This document shows positions 9,901 through 13,944 of a stretch of 14,635 nucleotides of DNA, one piece after another. The notes beneath the pieces are model-generated. The model saw nothing but the letters and a program-made list of their open reading frames with translations. It searched no databases and was not told where the DNA came from. Origin of the DNA: Acanthaster planci (taxonomy: Eukaryota > Echinodermata > Asteroidea > Valvatida > Acanthasteridae); NCBI RefSeq assembly GCF_001949145.1, contig NW_019091687.1:185749-200383 (forward strand). Reading direction: 5' to 3'. Each line of letters opens with the position of its first letter. Position 1 is the first letter of the stretch. Position numbers and translations under genes: made by a program.

Positions 9901-12900
9901 TTCTAAGTTGAAATTAGGTGTCATGGCATGTAGCTACAGTGTACCGAACAATGTTAGTAACCTACATCAATCAAAAAAATGTCGCACACCGTGATCCTAA
10001 GTGGGTAATATTTTGATTATAAAGATGAACAAAGAAATTGACTGGAGTGGGATTCGAACCTGCGACCTCTGGAACATTGTACCAGTGCTCTACCAACTGA
10101 GCTATCCAGCCCCACGTTGGTGGCTCTTCCCATTGGTCAATATCTTTGTTCGGGGGCACTAGCCAGAAGCCATTAAACCTGAAACACCTTGTAGCCAGGG
10201 ATCACAATCCAATAACACGATACAACCTGGGAAGTGGTGAACAGGGATCACTCAAAGAGGATACGGCTTTTTGAACATATATTATGAAAGAAGCTATAAA
10301 GAGAAACTGACTAGGTGCTTATAAATGATTACATTGGGTAATATTTCAACCGAAAGTTTTGGGATGAATTTTGTACCAGTTTTAGAAAATCACCCTGTAT
10401 GATAATAAAAACGCAACTTCAAATTGTTAACGTTAATCATTTCAAATGTTCTACTGACACATACTTACAGTGTTTTCAGTAGTCAAGAACTAATTTCTTC
10501 CCTAAGATATACATTTTCCTGAAGATGATCATAGCATGCGGATGGAAATGTGAAGTTTTAGTTCACCACTTCTTTTTCGGAGCCACACATCTTCCCACAA
10601 GAGATATTCACCTGGTGCTACTACAAATCTTCACTTGTTCATAACATCGCCGTGCCAAGTTTCCAGTCTTGCTTAATTCATTCTTTCTCTCCTTTCAAGC
10701 ATGGTTACTATTTTTCGCATTGTTGATAGTCATCAAAACCATTCCAAAGCATCTCCTCTGTCCTCGACAGGCCTTGGCCGAGAGCGGCGAGCAGAGCGAC
10801 CCCAAGGACGGCGAGGATGAGAAGGACGGCGGCAAGAAGGACGAGATGGGTGTGCCTCACCTCCTGATGGACGCCAGCGAGCCAGACGCCCGGGTTGGTG
10901 ACCATGTCCTGGCCACCAAGCGCCTGCCCACGGCCGCCGAGGTACTAGACGGGCTTGGCCTGGGCCCCAACGGTCCTCCCATACCCCCGTCGGCGATATT
11001 CTCCGTCGTGCCCTTCCCTGTGAAGCGGAAGGCTCCGCTCGGCGCCGATCCTTCCGGTCACTACGTCTTCGTGGCCTCATCTCCAGATGACCCGTAAGTT
11101 GTAACTTTTTAGATAGTAAAGCAAAATCCTTTGCTTCGTGTATATTTTGAATTCAACTCCGCTCAGTGGAGTTTGACAGAGTACTTTGTATTTCAATGTT
11201 TAACCAGCAACGTAATACCCAACGCCCATGAGTGTCATATTGCTGTGTGATTTCAGCCGTTTGCTCCTCATCGTTCTCTCATTGAAATCTTGACACTGAC
11301 AGCAATGTGATTCCAGAAGAGAAAAATAAGGATGCTGATCAGGAGCCAGACTCGTCTACTCCAGACAAGGCCCGAGAAAAGGTGGGATGTTTAAAAAACT
11401 TACTTAGAAAAAGCCATCTAAGAGTTTCAGTTTCGACAGAAAGGCCTTGCGTGTAAATTCATCAAGTTGAAACTCTTTCACAGATGGATCAATTTGTGAA
11501 AGAGATATTTCAGAAAAGCGGCGTGCTCCCAAAGCGTAATCCTACAGGCTGCGTTGACAGAATTTTTTTTTTTGGTGTGTTTGAAGTTGGGCATACTGGT
11601 GAAAAGGGACATTTTGTGGCTGGAAAATATTGAAGATTTCCATCCTACTTTGCACAAGGTTTTTGTGAAAGCCCTTTAACTCAGAAGTAACCCGGGTAGC
11701 TCTTGACTCATCTCGTTAGATTGAAGTCCTTACATACAAGAAACCTCCAATAACGGAATGCAAAAATTCTTATACATCTCTGTTTCTTGGTTTTTCCAGG
11801 ACGACCACACGACACCCACTGGCAAAGGCAAGGGAAAGGACAAGACCCGCTCAGGGGCAGAGAGCACCAGCTCCCGCCGGCGCTCGGCCAAGGGCGGCCG
11901 GAACCGCAAGGGCTCCCTGACGGTCACTTCCCCGCCCCCTGGCACGACCACGCCGGGCTCGGACTTTGACGGTCAGAGCAGCACGGCTGGAGACATGTCG
12001 GCCATGCAGGAGCCCAAGAACCCCAAGTGAGTTTTGACCAATGGACAGGGGAGCTGCTAAGCGTAAGAAGAATTTGCTAAGCATGAGAGAAATTTGCTTA
12101 GTAAATGCAGGTTACCAGCCAGTTGGTTACCAGCCAACCGTCATGTGATATATACTGCTGCAGTTGGTTCTGGGCTGACGTTTATACAGTATATATTAGG
12201 CAGTGTTAATTCGTGCAGCATTTCCATGAAACTAGGTCCAGGAGTCTGGTTTGGCACGATGTGTTTTGGTCTCCCAACTCTATTATCCAGGTATGAAGCC
12301 CATCCCAACATGTCTCCTTTCACTCCCTTTCCAATATTGGGACTTTTTGTTACATTTATCCAGAATGGTCTTCCGTCTTCCAAAAGTAAACATTTCCCAA
12401 TTGTCGTGTCACGTCAGGGTTTTCCAAGCCTTTAAGCCACATTGTGGCGAACACTTCTGACTCCAAAAATTATTAACAGCACAAATATACTTGAAGATCT
12501 ATCCATTGGATTGATTTGGAGATAGTGCATGATTATCGTCAGCTCAAATAGAGAAAATAATCAGGACATTTGATGTATGTCGTGGGAATCAAAACTGTTA
12601 CGGGGACAGATTTTTGCTCCTTTGTACCGAATTTCCAAACAAAACAAATTTTCCGTCATTGAGATACGTGCCTGGGCACACGACTTGAGATGGACGCATT
12701 TCAGTTTGTTGAAGTCAGGAGCATTGATGTGTGGCATTGGCTGCCAGTGACTTCCATTTAATTTTTGTACTCTCCAAGGCTTGGTATTTTCCGCTGGACC
12801 GTCGGAGCCGAGTCGGAGATCGTCCTGCGACTGCGCTTCCAGTCGGACGAGCTGGGCCAGTTTGACCAGACGCTGAATTTTGAGATCGTGGGCACTCGCC

Positions 12901-13944
12901 GACGCTACCAGCTCTACTGCCGCGGCGTCTGCAGCTTCCCGAACATCAGCAGAGAACCGAGGTAGGTCTTCAAGGAGGAGTTCAGTTCAGTGAAAACCAG
13001 TGTTGTAGTCGAGTCACAAGTTTTTTCCTCAATATCGACCTCGAGTATAACAGAGCGGACAGTGACAAAGGAATGCTTATGTCTCAGTTCATTTGAAAAG
13101 CCGGTGACTTGGCTTGTGATGGACTTACAAGTACTTGTGGTGGACTTTGACCCCTCAAACTGCCAGAAACGCTTTTGAGGCGAGATAATGATATATCGAT
13201 TGAAGTGGATATCATTTCTGTTTTGTGAACTCTGATTTTCTGTATGTGTTCTCTTTTCTGAAACTATGGCTTTCTTCGTTGTTACTTGATCGTGAAACTT
13301 TACTCTCACAGTATGACCATATAGAGGCTGAATGTTTAATGTCAACCAAATGAAATTGTGAAAGTAGAAACGCTTATTTTGATGATAAAAAAAATCTCCT
13401 TTATAGTTTGAAACTTTGTGTGGAATGTTTTTATGTCAAACATTTATAGTGCACCCATAATAACGTTGTTAGATGAAACATGGTTTGTGTCAAAGTTGAT
13501 GTCAGAGTTTTGGAATTCACGTCATCTTGTGAGAACAGAGTTGAATGGAACATGTTCATGCTGTCGTCATTGAAAGATTAGCGTATATCATTGCATGGAT
13601 TGATGGTCAAGTCAAAACTACAAATTCATATTTTGTTTCTCTTTGGGGATTTTTTTTATTGAAGGGTTGTTTTCCCTCACCGCAAAAAGAGCAAGCGCGC
13701 GGACGAGATCATCCACAAAAAGTTCGTGCTGAGCTCGGAGACACTTCAGATGGGCCCGCTGCTGGCCGGCAAGTCCCGGGACCGCTACAAGGACGGCCGC
13801 TACCCGGAGAACCAGGAGAAACTAACCATCCACAACTCCTCCCCGCTGGAGGCGGACGTCACCTTCTGCTTCCAGCACGACAGCAACGCCACCACCTTCC
13901 TGATGGAGCCCCCAGCCATGACGCTCAAACCCGGTGAATCTCAG
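783..13944 (+). CDS. HYDIN: HYDIN-like central-pair axonemal protein, internal part (19 exons, partial at both ends)
   Basis: HYDIN is a very large scaffold protein of the ciliary central apparatus (C2 side), needed for normal ciliary and flagellar beating; its loss causes hydrocephalus and primary ciliary dyskinesia in mammals. Nineteen exons join to 1275 codons with no stop: 783-977, 1565-1711, 1858-2097, 2418-2598, 2903-3118, 3591-3755, 4164-4430, 5167-5468, 6666-6849, 7307-7451, 7667-7750, 8515-8775, 9037-9209, 9658-9830, 10771-11093, 11303-11381, 11800-12026, 12779-12961, 13665-13944. Recognition rests on HYDIN-specific strings: VKNPCSFPIEFYSLEFD, LLPPRVPGDKLPPEL, GAPMSGKT, GLRARELC, GLGPNGPPIPPSAIFS, FDQTLNFEI, YQLYCRGVC and GPLLAGKSRDRYK. 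Order is ASH domains, adenylate-kinase-like domain with charged inserts, then ASH domains. Human HYDIN is about 5,100 residues, so this is roughly its middle quarter. Identity is seen directly from motifs; the function is known of the family. Confidence 0.96.
978..1564 (+). other. HYDIN intron between exons 1 and 2
   Basis: AT-rich, donor GTGAGT and acceptor 'cctcttag'. It contains a short imperfect gat-at stretch around 1387-1404 and runs of T; no gene or clear repeat family recognised. Confidence 0.8.
1565..1711 (+). CDS. HYDIN: HYDIN exon 2 of window (phase 0 to 0), ASH domain middle
   Basis: Codes for residues 66-114. It holds a basic segment (HLRRKLRPEKARPRNF) and then the typical ASH pattern FEMMPPLGMLLPGQRVNVQV followed by KFMPTEE. 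The 'P-x-G-x-L-x-P-G' turn and the 'V-K-F-x-P' strand are hallmarks of MSP/ASH folds. Donor GTACAC is weak, but the next exon continues the fold in frame. Confidence 0.95.
1858..2097 (+). CDS. HYDIN: HYDIN exon 3 of window (phase 0 to 0), end of one ASH domain and start of the next
   Basis: Codes for residues 115-194. VVRLSQSSQRLTLLAHGTGL is the closing strand pair of the ASH domain begun in exons 1-2. A new domain then opens with LEPRMDF, LLEFDPILPHSVGDE and the HYDIN-typical VKNPCSFPIEFYSLEFD. This second domain does not close here: its later strands appear to lie in exon 18, after the kinase-like block. Acceptor 'cgtacag', donor GTACGA. Confidence 0.96.
2098..2417 (+). other. HYDIN intron between exons 3 and 4
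   Basis: 320 bases, AT-rich, ending in a long T/pyrimidine tract and 'gcctag'. No gene or repeat recognised. Confidence 0.8.
2418..2598 (+). CDS. HYDIN: HYDIN exon 4 of window (phase 0 to 1), conserved linker and acidic helix
   Basis: Codes for residues 195-254 plus one base. Begins MLRTVKDYDEHGTILLPPR, then VPGDKLPPELLEHYEELR, which I recognise as the stretch leading into the kinase-like insert of HYDIN. It ends in a Glu/Lys/Ala-rich helix (residues ~235-250, six Ala in a row). The ATG at 2418 is an internal Met, since the frame continues from exon 3. Confidence 0.95.
2599..2902 (+). other. HYDIN intron between exons 4 and 5
   Basis: 304 bases, phase 1, donor GTAGGA, acceptor 'cttgtgttcag'. 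Nothing recognised inside. Confidence 0.8.
2903..3118 (+). CDS. HYDIN: HYDIN exon 5 of window (phase 1 to 1), low-complexity acidic/proline linker
   Basis: Codes for residues 255-326 plus one base. Composition is dominated by Gly, Glu, Asp, Pro, Lys and Gln (for example EDEPGNQGSSLPVPATKGQ), predicted disordered. Several frames are open across this GC-rich stretch; the frame used is fixed by phase-1 joins on both sides (split GGT and GAC codons). Length 216 nt is a multiple of 3 and phases are symmetric, so skipping would keep the reading frame. The sequence itself is not conserved enough to recognise. Confidence 0.85.
3119..3590 (+). other. HYDIN intron between exons 5 and 6
   Basis: 472 bases, AT-rich, donor GTTTGT (weak) and acceptor 'gttcccgcag'. 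A branch-like region and pyrimidine tract precede the acceptor. No gene or repeat recognised. Confidence 0.8.
3591..3755 (+). CDS. HYDIN: HYDIN exon 6 of window (phase 1 to 1), first strand and P-loop of kinase-like domain
   Basis: Codes for residues 327-381 plus one base. A short helix (ISAAIARHLGIDLSPEGKAAM) leads to the hydrophobic strand GVAIVVHGAPMS, which is the beta strand and first five residues of the Walker A loop. The loop's second Gly codon is split by the next intron. This marks the start of the adenylate-kinase-like domain of HYDIN (Pfam Hydin_ADK family). Confidence 0.95.
3756..4163 (+). other. HYDIN intron interrupting the Walker A codon
   Basis: 408 bases, AT-rich, phase 1, donor GTATGT, acceptor 'gggccaacag'. 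It falls within the codon of Gly382 of GAPMSGKT. No gene or repeat recognised inside. Confidence 0.8.
4164..4430 (+). CDS. HYDIN: HYDIN exon 7 of window (phase 1 to 1), kinase-like domain and Gly-rich insert
   Basis: Codes for residues 382-470 plus one base. It completes Walker A as G-K-T, followed by the helix STVITLAKYYEAALLTVD, then VVLEAISNGNTPAGLRAREL, which occupies the place of the NMP-binding helices of adenylate kinases. From residue ~441 comes a 12-codon run of only Gly and Ala (4343-4378, GC-rich), then a Ser/Gly-rich end. Lys383 could bind phosphate. The usual AMP-binding Arg of the 'GD-xx-R' motif is not seen after the TVD strand. Acceptor at 4161-4163, donor GTAAGA. Confidence 0.95.
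4498..4580 (-). mobile_element. Possible 3' end of a non-LTR retrotransposon (antisense)
   Basis: Read on the minus strand this stretch has a small palindrome (cggcc-tttg-ggccg, + strand 4546-4559), then an A/T-rich tail with AATAAAC followed by AACAAC/AAT-type repeats near 4500-4520. A short GC stem followed by an AATAAA-like signal and a simple-repeat tail is a common ending of animal LINEs. No reverse transcriptase is seen, so this is a guess. Confidence 0.3.
4823..4927. repeat. Tandem repeat, 37-bp unit, about 2.8 copies
   Basis: Copies at 4823-4859, 4860-4896 and 4897-4927. Each begins with gagagccc or cagagccc, then gggcctt, and ends with ttgatctttatgaca or ttgatctttattaca. The third copy lacks six bases (ccgaat). 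Copies 1 and 2 differ at only two positions by eye. Noncoding, inside an intron. Confidence 0.9.
4978..5052 (+). mobile_element. tRNA-derived SINE head (degenerate A and B boxes)
   Basis: GTGTGATGGGTAATGCACTT resembles an A box region, and ggtttgattcc at 5025-5035 matches the pol III B box (GGTTCGANTCC) except for one T for C. The spacing of about 35 bases fits a tRNA. Acceptor-stem pairing is poor, so it is not a working tRNA; a SINE relic is the better reading. The 3' extent is unclear, perhaps to about 5120. Confidence 0.55.
5167..5468 (+). CDS. HYDIN: HYDIN exon 8 of window (phase 1 to 0), disordered insert then kinase-like helix
   Basis: Codes for residues 471-571. The first two thirds are Ser/Gly/Pro/Lys-rich (ISNRKTSTISGHKP, DKPDRKDKKDRKQED) and probably disordered, with a PKA-type site RRLS at residues 538-541 (5367-5378). 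The end, MSCLLPEDLLVEMLADRLQ, corresponds to the adenylate kinase helix before the 'DC-xx-G' strand (compare '(V)P-D-x-(L/V)' of true kinases). Acceptor at 5165-5166, donor GTAAGA at 5469. The ATG at 5178 is internal. Confidence 0.94.
5469..6665 (+). other. HYDIN intron between exons 8 and 9 (longest complete intron here)
   Basis: 1197 bases. It holds copy 1 of a dispersed repeat (about 6145-6313) and a more GC-balanced stretch (about 5560-5990) with an open frame at 5738-5968 that I do not recognise and judge noncoding. Acceptor 'cccttcag' at 6661-6665. Confidence 0.75.
6145..6313 (+). repeat. Dispersed intronic repeat, family 1, copy 1
   Basis: Matches 7010-7186 in the next intron, same orientation. 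Blocks include agagagggctcaattttcac, gactaggcaatgcatc, and a 40-bp core at 6274-6313 (cttttcaaccgacgaggg...) that is 38/40 identical to 7147-7186. No terminal repeats or coding capacity are evident. Likely a mobile element fragment or MITE; family name unknown. Confidence 0.8.
6666..6849 (+). CDS. HYDIN: HYDIN exon 9 of window (phase 0 to 1), kinase-like core strand and helix
   Basis: Codes for residues 572-632 plus one base. LNDCHRGIVFDGLETMF (residues 572-588) aligns with the adenylate kinase motif 'D-C-x-x-G-F-x-(L)-D-G-F-P-R-T'. Here the Pro-Arg pair is replaced by Glu-Thr (E585, T586). It continues with an LLKAFNNRKYIYFVTLKLEQ strand and helix and then enters a charged helix. Acceptor 'ttcag' at 6661-6665, donor GTGGGT at 6850. 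Confidence 0.94.
6850..7306 (+). other. HYDIN intron between exons 9 and 10
   Basis: 457 bases, phase 1. Copy 2 of dispersed repeat family 1 (about 7010-7186) fills much of it. Acceptor 'catttttacag'. The 66-codon open frame at 7086-7286 is repeat-derived and intronic. Confidence 0.8.
7010..7186 (+). repeat. Dispersed intronic repeat, family 1, copy 2
   Basis: Same order of blocks as 6145-6313: agagagggcgcaattttctc (7015 on), actaggaaatgcac (7079 on), and the 40-bp core at 7147-7186. Between the blocks the two copies have diverged and contain indels. Both copies flank exon 9. Confidence 0.8.
7307..7451 (+). CDS. HYDIN: HYDIN exon 10 of window (phase 1 to 2), charged helix
   Basis: Codes for residues 633-680 plus two bases. 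Almost entirely Glu, Lys, Arg and Leu, with the HYDIN-typical motif MSEDEYDNLTEEEKAEVDR in the middle. Probably a long single helix or coiled coil replacing the lid region of a true adenylate kinase. Acceptor 'tttttacag', donor GTAAGC; joins to the next exon through a split AAG. Confidence 0.94.
7521..7594. repeat. Near-perfect 74-nt hairpin (inverted repeat) with telomere-like motif
   Basis: Arms 7521-7555 and 7561-7594 pair with two mismatches, two G-T wobbles and one bulge by hand count; the loop is 7556-7560. The arms include ttaaccctaaca and tgttagggttaa. It lies in the intron between exons 10 and 11. The size fits a small MITE remnant or a pre-miRNA-like hairpin; nothing else supports a specific function. 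Confidence 0.85.
7667..7750 (+). CDS. HYDIN: HYDIN exon 11 of window (phase 2 to 2), short charged helix
   Basis: Codes for residues 681-708 plus two bases: MEERLERERKERELAALLEE and a Lys/Asp-rich end. It continues the charged helix of exon 10. At 84 nt with symmetric phases it could be skipped without a frameshift. Acceptor 'ctttgacag', donor GTAGGT, split AAG codons on both sides. Too short to be detected as an open frame on its own; found by splice and phase logic. Confidence 0.9.
7751..8514 (+). other. HYDIN intron between exons 11 and 12
   Basis: 764 bases with a (GACT)n microsatellite at 8017-8166. A more GC-rich piece at 7917-7970 precedes the microsatellite. Acceptor has a long T run ('tttttttttttacccag'). 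Confidence 0.8.
8017..8166. repeat. Imperfect (GACT)n tetranucleotide microsatellite
   Basis: About 150 bases of tgac/gact units broken by single-base losses (gacgact) and by aca/aag variants. On the minus strand it reads as a Gln-Ser-Val-Ser-rich open frame, which is a product of the repeat only. Confidence 0.95.
8515..8775 (+). CDS. HYDIN: HYDIN exon 12 of window (phase 2 to 2), basic low-complexity linker
   Basis: Codes for residues 709-795 plus two bases. Begins with a Lys/Gly run (KKGKKKGAKGQEK), then Gly/Pro/Ser/Gln-rich sequence that looks disordered. Human HYDIN has a similar basic segment here (KKGKQG type). Acceptor 'acccag' at 8511-8514, donor GTGAGT. 261 nt with symmetric phases: a frame-preserving cassette candidate. 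Confidence 0.9.
8776..9036 (+). other. HYDIN intron between exons 12 and 13, with repeat family 2
   Basis: 261 bases. Positions about 8858-8925 carry a copy of a dispersed repeat also seen at 12055-12150. Acceptor 'tcctcacag'. Confidence 0.75.
8858..8925 (+). repeat. Dispersed intronic repeat, family 2, copy 1
   Basis: Contains ttgctaagcagaaatgggtt then accagccaa and ccgcatcatgtg. The run ggttaccagccaa followed shortly by ccg..tcatgtg recurs at 12110-12147 with a few indels. Unknown family; I have the impression of similar sequence in echinoderm introns. Confidence 0.6.
9037..9209 (+). CDS. HYDIN: HYDIN exon 13 of window (phase 2 to 1), kinase-like C-terminal helix
   Basis: Codes for residues 796-853 plus one base. 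After a basic start (KRKKDKGRP) and an EPEPEKDP stretch comes ILLTCRFKAFEHGLKEIEKI and LDRWDRTIG. This resembles the 'V-R-x-R-L-x-x-Y-x-x-x-T-x-P' helix of adenylate kinases, and the LMYWDR-type motif of human HYDIN. So the kinase fold seems to resume here after a ~160-residue charged insert. Donor GTAAAT. Confidence 0.93.
9210..9657 (+). other. HYDIN intron between exons 13 and 14
   Basis: 448 bases, less AT-rich than most introns here, acceptor 'tctgcaacag'. Open frames on both strands are unrelated to HYDIN. No repeat recognised. Confidence 0.75.
9658..9830 (+). CDS. HYDIN: HYDIN exon 14 of window (phase 1 to 0), Arg/Glu/Lys helix
   Basis: Codes for residues 854-911. QVVIDPLADEMEAEEVTVHP is followed by GRKGKSKAEKEKEREREKER and more (E/K/R)-only sequence to the exon end, predicted as a single alpha helix or coiled coil. 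Human HYDIN has the same kind of R-K-D-R-E-R-E-R-L-E-K-E run at this place. Acceptor 'gcaacag', donor GTGAGC. Confidence 0.94.
9831..10770 (+). other. HYDIN intron between exons 14 and 15
   Basis: 940 bases. It contains a tRNA-derived SINE in antisense (head at 10040-10111). The rest is AT-rich with no gene recognised; 10560-10700 has a distinct look (repeated C/T-rich runs) and may be another repeat fragment. Acceptor 'cctcgacag'. Confidence 0.8.
10040..10111 (-). mobile_element. tRNA-derived SINE head or tRNA pseudogene (tRNA-like fold)
   Basis: On the minus strand: 7-bp acceptor stem GGCTGGA/TCCAGTC pairs fully (one G-T), D arm GCTC-AGTTGGTA-GAGC is perfect, and the B box GGTTCGAATCC is canonical with T loop TTCGAAT. 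The anticodon stem has a T-T mismatch, position 33 is C rather than T (anticodon position would read AAT), and the T stem has two mismatches out of five. These defects argue against a working tRNA. Flanking AATTTCTTTGTTCATC downstream and the ATTGACCAATGGGAAGAGCC stretch upstream look like body sequence of a SINE family I associate with echinoderms. Confidence 0.75.
10771..11093 (+). CDS. HYDIN: HYDIN exon 15 of window (phase 0 to 2), conserved Pro/Gly segment
   Basis: Codes for residues 912-1018 plus two bases. An acidic/Lys start (GEQSDPKDGEDEKDGGKKDE) is followed by MGVPHLLMDA, then the strongly conserved HYDIN block EVLDGLGLGPNGPPIPPSAI and FSVVPFPVKRKAP, ending in YVFVASSPDDP. The human protein has the same GLG-xx-GPPIPP-xx-(L)FS-(I/V)V-(S/P)-(Y/F)PVKR pattern. 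The open frame upstream to 10669 is intron read-through. Acceptor 'tcctcgacag', donor GTAAGT. Confidence 0.97.
11303..11381 (+). CDS. HYDIN: HYDIN exon 16 of window (phase 2 to 0), small acidic exon
   Basis: Codes for residues 1019-1045: a split Pro, then NVIPEEKNKDADQEPDSSTP and DKAREK. It has no long open frame of its own; it was found because exon 15 ends in phase 2 and exon 17 starts in phase 0, so a 3n+1 exon is required between them. The 79-nt stretch between 'gacactgacag' and donor GTGGGA fits exactly. A second AG at 11315-11316 would lead to a stop in the needed phase. Confidence 0.82.
11382..11799 (+). other. HYDIN intron between exons 16 and 17
   Basis: 418 bases, AT-rich. It contains a 10-bp inverted repeat, ctctttcaca at 11473-11482 and tgtgaaagag at 11495-11504, and a T10-like run near 11562. 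Acceptor 'tttttccag'. Confidence 0.75.
11473..11504. repeat. Small inverted repeat (10-bp arms, 12-nt loop)
   Basis: Arms ctctttcaca and tgtgaaagag are perfectly complementary. Intronic. Could be part of an unidentified repeat or chance; no function implied. Confidence 0.6.
11800..12026 (+). CDS. HYDIN: HYDIN exon 17 of window (phase 0 to 2), basic Ser/Gly linker
   Basis: Codes for residues 1046-1120 plus two bases. Lys/Gly-rich start (GKGKGKDKTRSGAESTSSRR), then RRRSAKGGRNRKGSLTVTSP, then a Pro/Thr-rich stretch and GSDFDGQSSTAGDM. Two PKA/basophilic-kinase consensus sites are visible: RRRS at 1071-1074 and RKGS at 1081-1084. The 'SDxDxFxGQxS' part matches the human segment just before the next ASH portion. 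Acceptor 'tttttccag', donor GTGAGT. Confidence 0.94.
12027..12778 (+). other. HYDIN intron between exons 17 and 18
   Basis: 752 bases. Repeat family 2, copy 2 lies at about 12055-12150 directly after the donor. The open frames at 12094-12435 (+) and 12141-12383 (-) lack HYDIN-like or other known sequence and are judged noncoding. Acceptor 'gtactctccaag'. Confidence 0.78.
12055..12150 (+). repeat. Dispersed intronic repeat, family 2, copy 2
   Basis: Contains gctaagcgtaagaagaattt, tgctaagcatgaga, aaatgcaggttaccagcc, a second ggttaccagccaa and ccgtcatgtg. The unit ggttaccagcc is doubled here, separated by agtt. Shares the core with 8873-8903. The aatttgct(t/a)a(g) unit is also repeated at 12071 and 12091. 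Confidence 0.6.
12779..12961 (+). CDS. HYDIN: HYDIN exon 18 of window (phase 2 to 2), second half of split ASH domain
   Basis: Codes for residues 1121-1181 plus two bases. FRWTVGAESEIVLRLRFQSD is the 'W-x-(V)-P-x-G-x-x-x-x-(L/V)-x-(L/V)-x-F' strand pattern of MSP domains; FDQTLNFEIVGTRRRYQLYC followed by RGVCSFP is the closing strand pair. No opening strands precede it in this region, so it most likely completes the domain opened in exon 3. Acceptor 'ctctccaag', donor GTAGGT. Confidence 0.96.
12962..13664 (+). other. HYDIN intron between exons 18 and 19
   Basis: 703 bases, AT-rich. The minus-strand open frame at 12914-13345 runs over this intron and exon 18 and is a shadow. No RNA gene or repeat family recognised. 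Acceptor 'tttttttattgaag'. Confidence 0.8.
13665..13944 (+). CDS. HYDIN: HYDIN exon 19 of window (phase 2 to 0), next ASH domain start
   Basis: Codes for residues 1182-1275. VVFPHRKKSKRADEIIHKKF leads to SSETLQMGPLLAGKSRDRYK, then EKLTIHNSSPLEADVTFCFQ, and AMTLKPGESQ. The family pattern (FGPLL-x-GKSRDKY-K, T(I/L)-x-N-(T/S)S, (V)LKP-x-E) is clear. The donor at 13945 is GTCGGT, weaker than the others. An alternative GTGAAT at 13934 would end one base into a codon and cut off the conserved 'PGESQ'. The protein continues beyond the window. Confidence 0.94.

Noticed and set aside
10040-10111. Calling a functional tRNA-Ile(AAT)
   Set aside because: C instead of U at position 33, a T-T mismatch in the anticodon stem and two T-stem mismatches make a working tRNA unlikely; the flanks look like SINE body sequence.
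12094-12435. 113-codon open frame (+) and 80-codon open frame (-) in the intron after exon 17
   Set aside because: They start within repeat family 2, have no recognisable domain, and are unlike the GC-rich exon composition.
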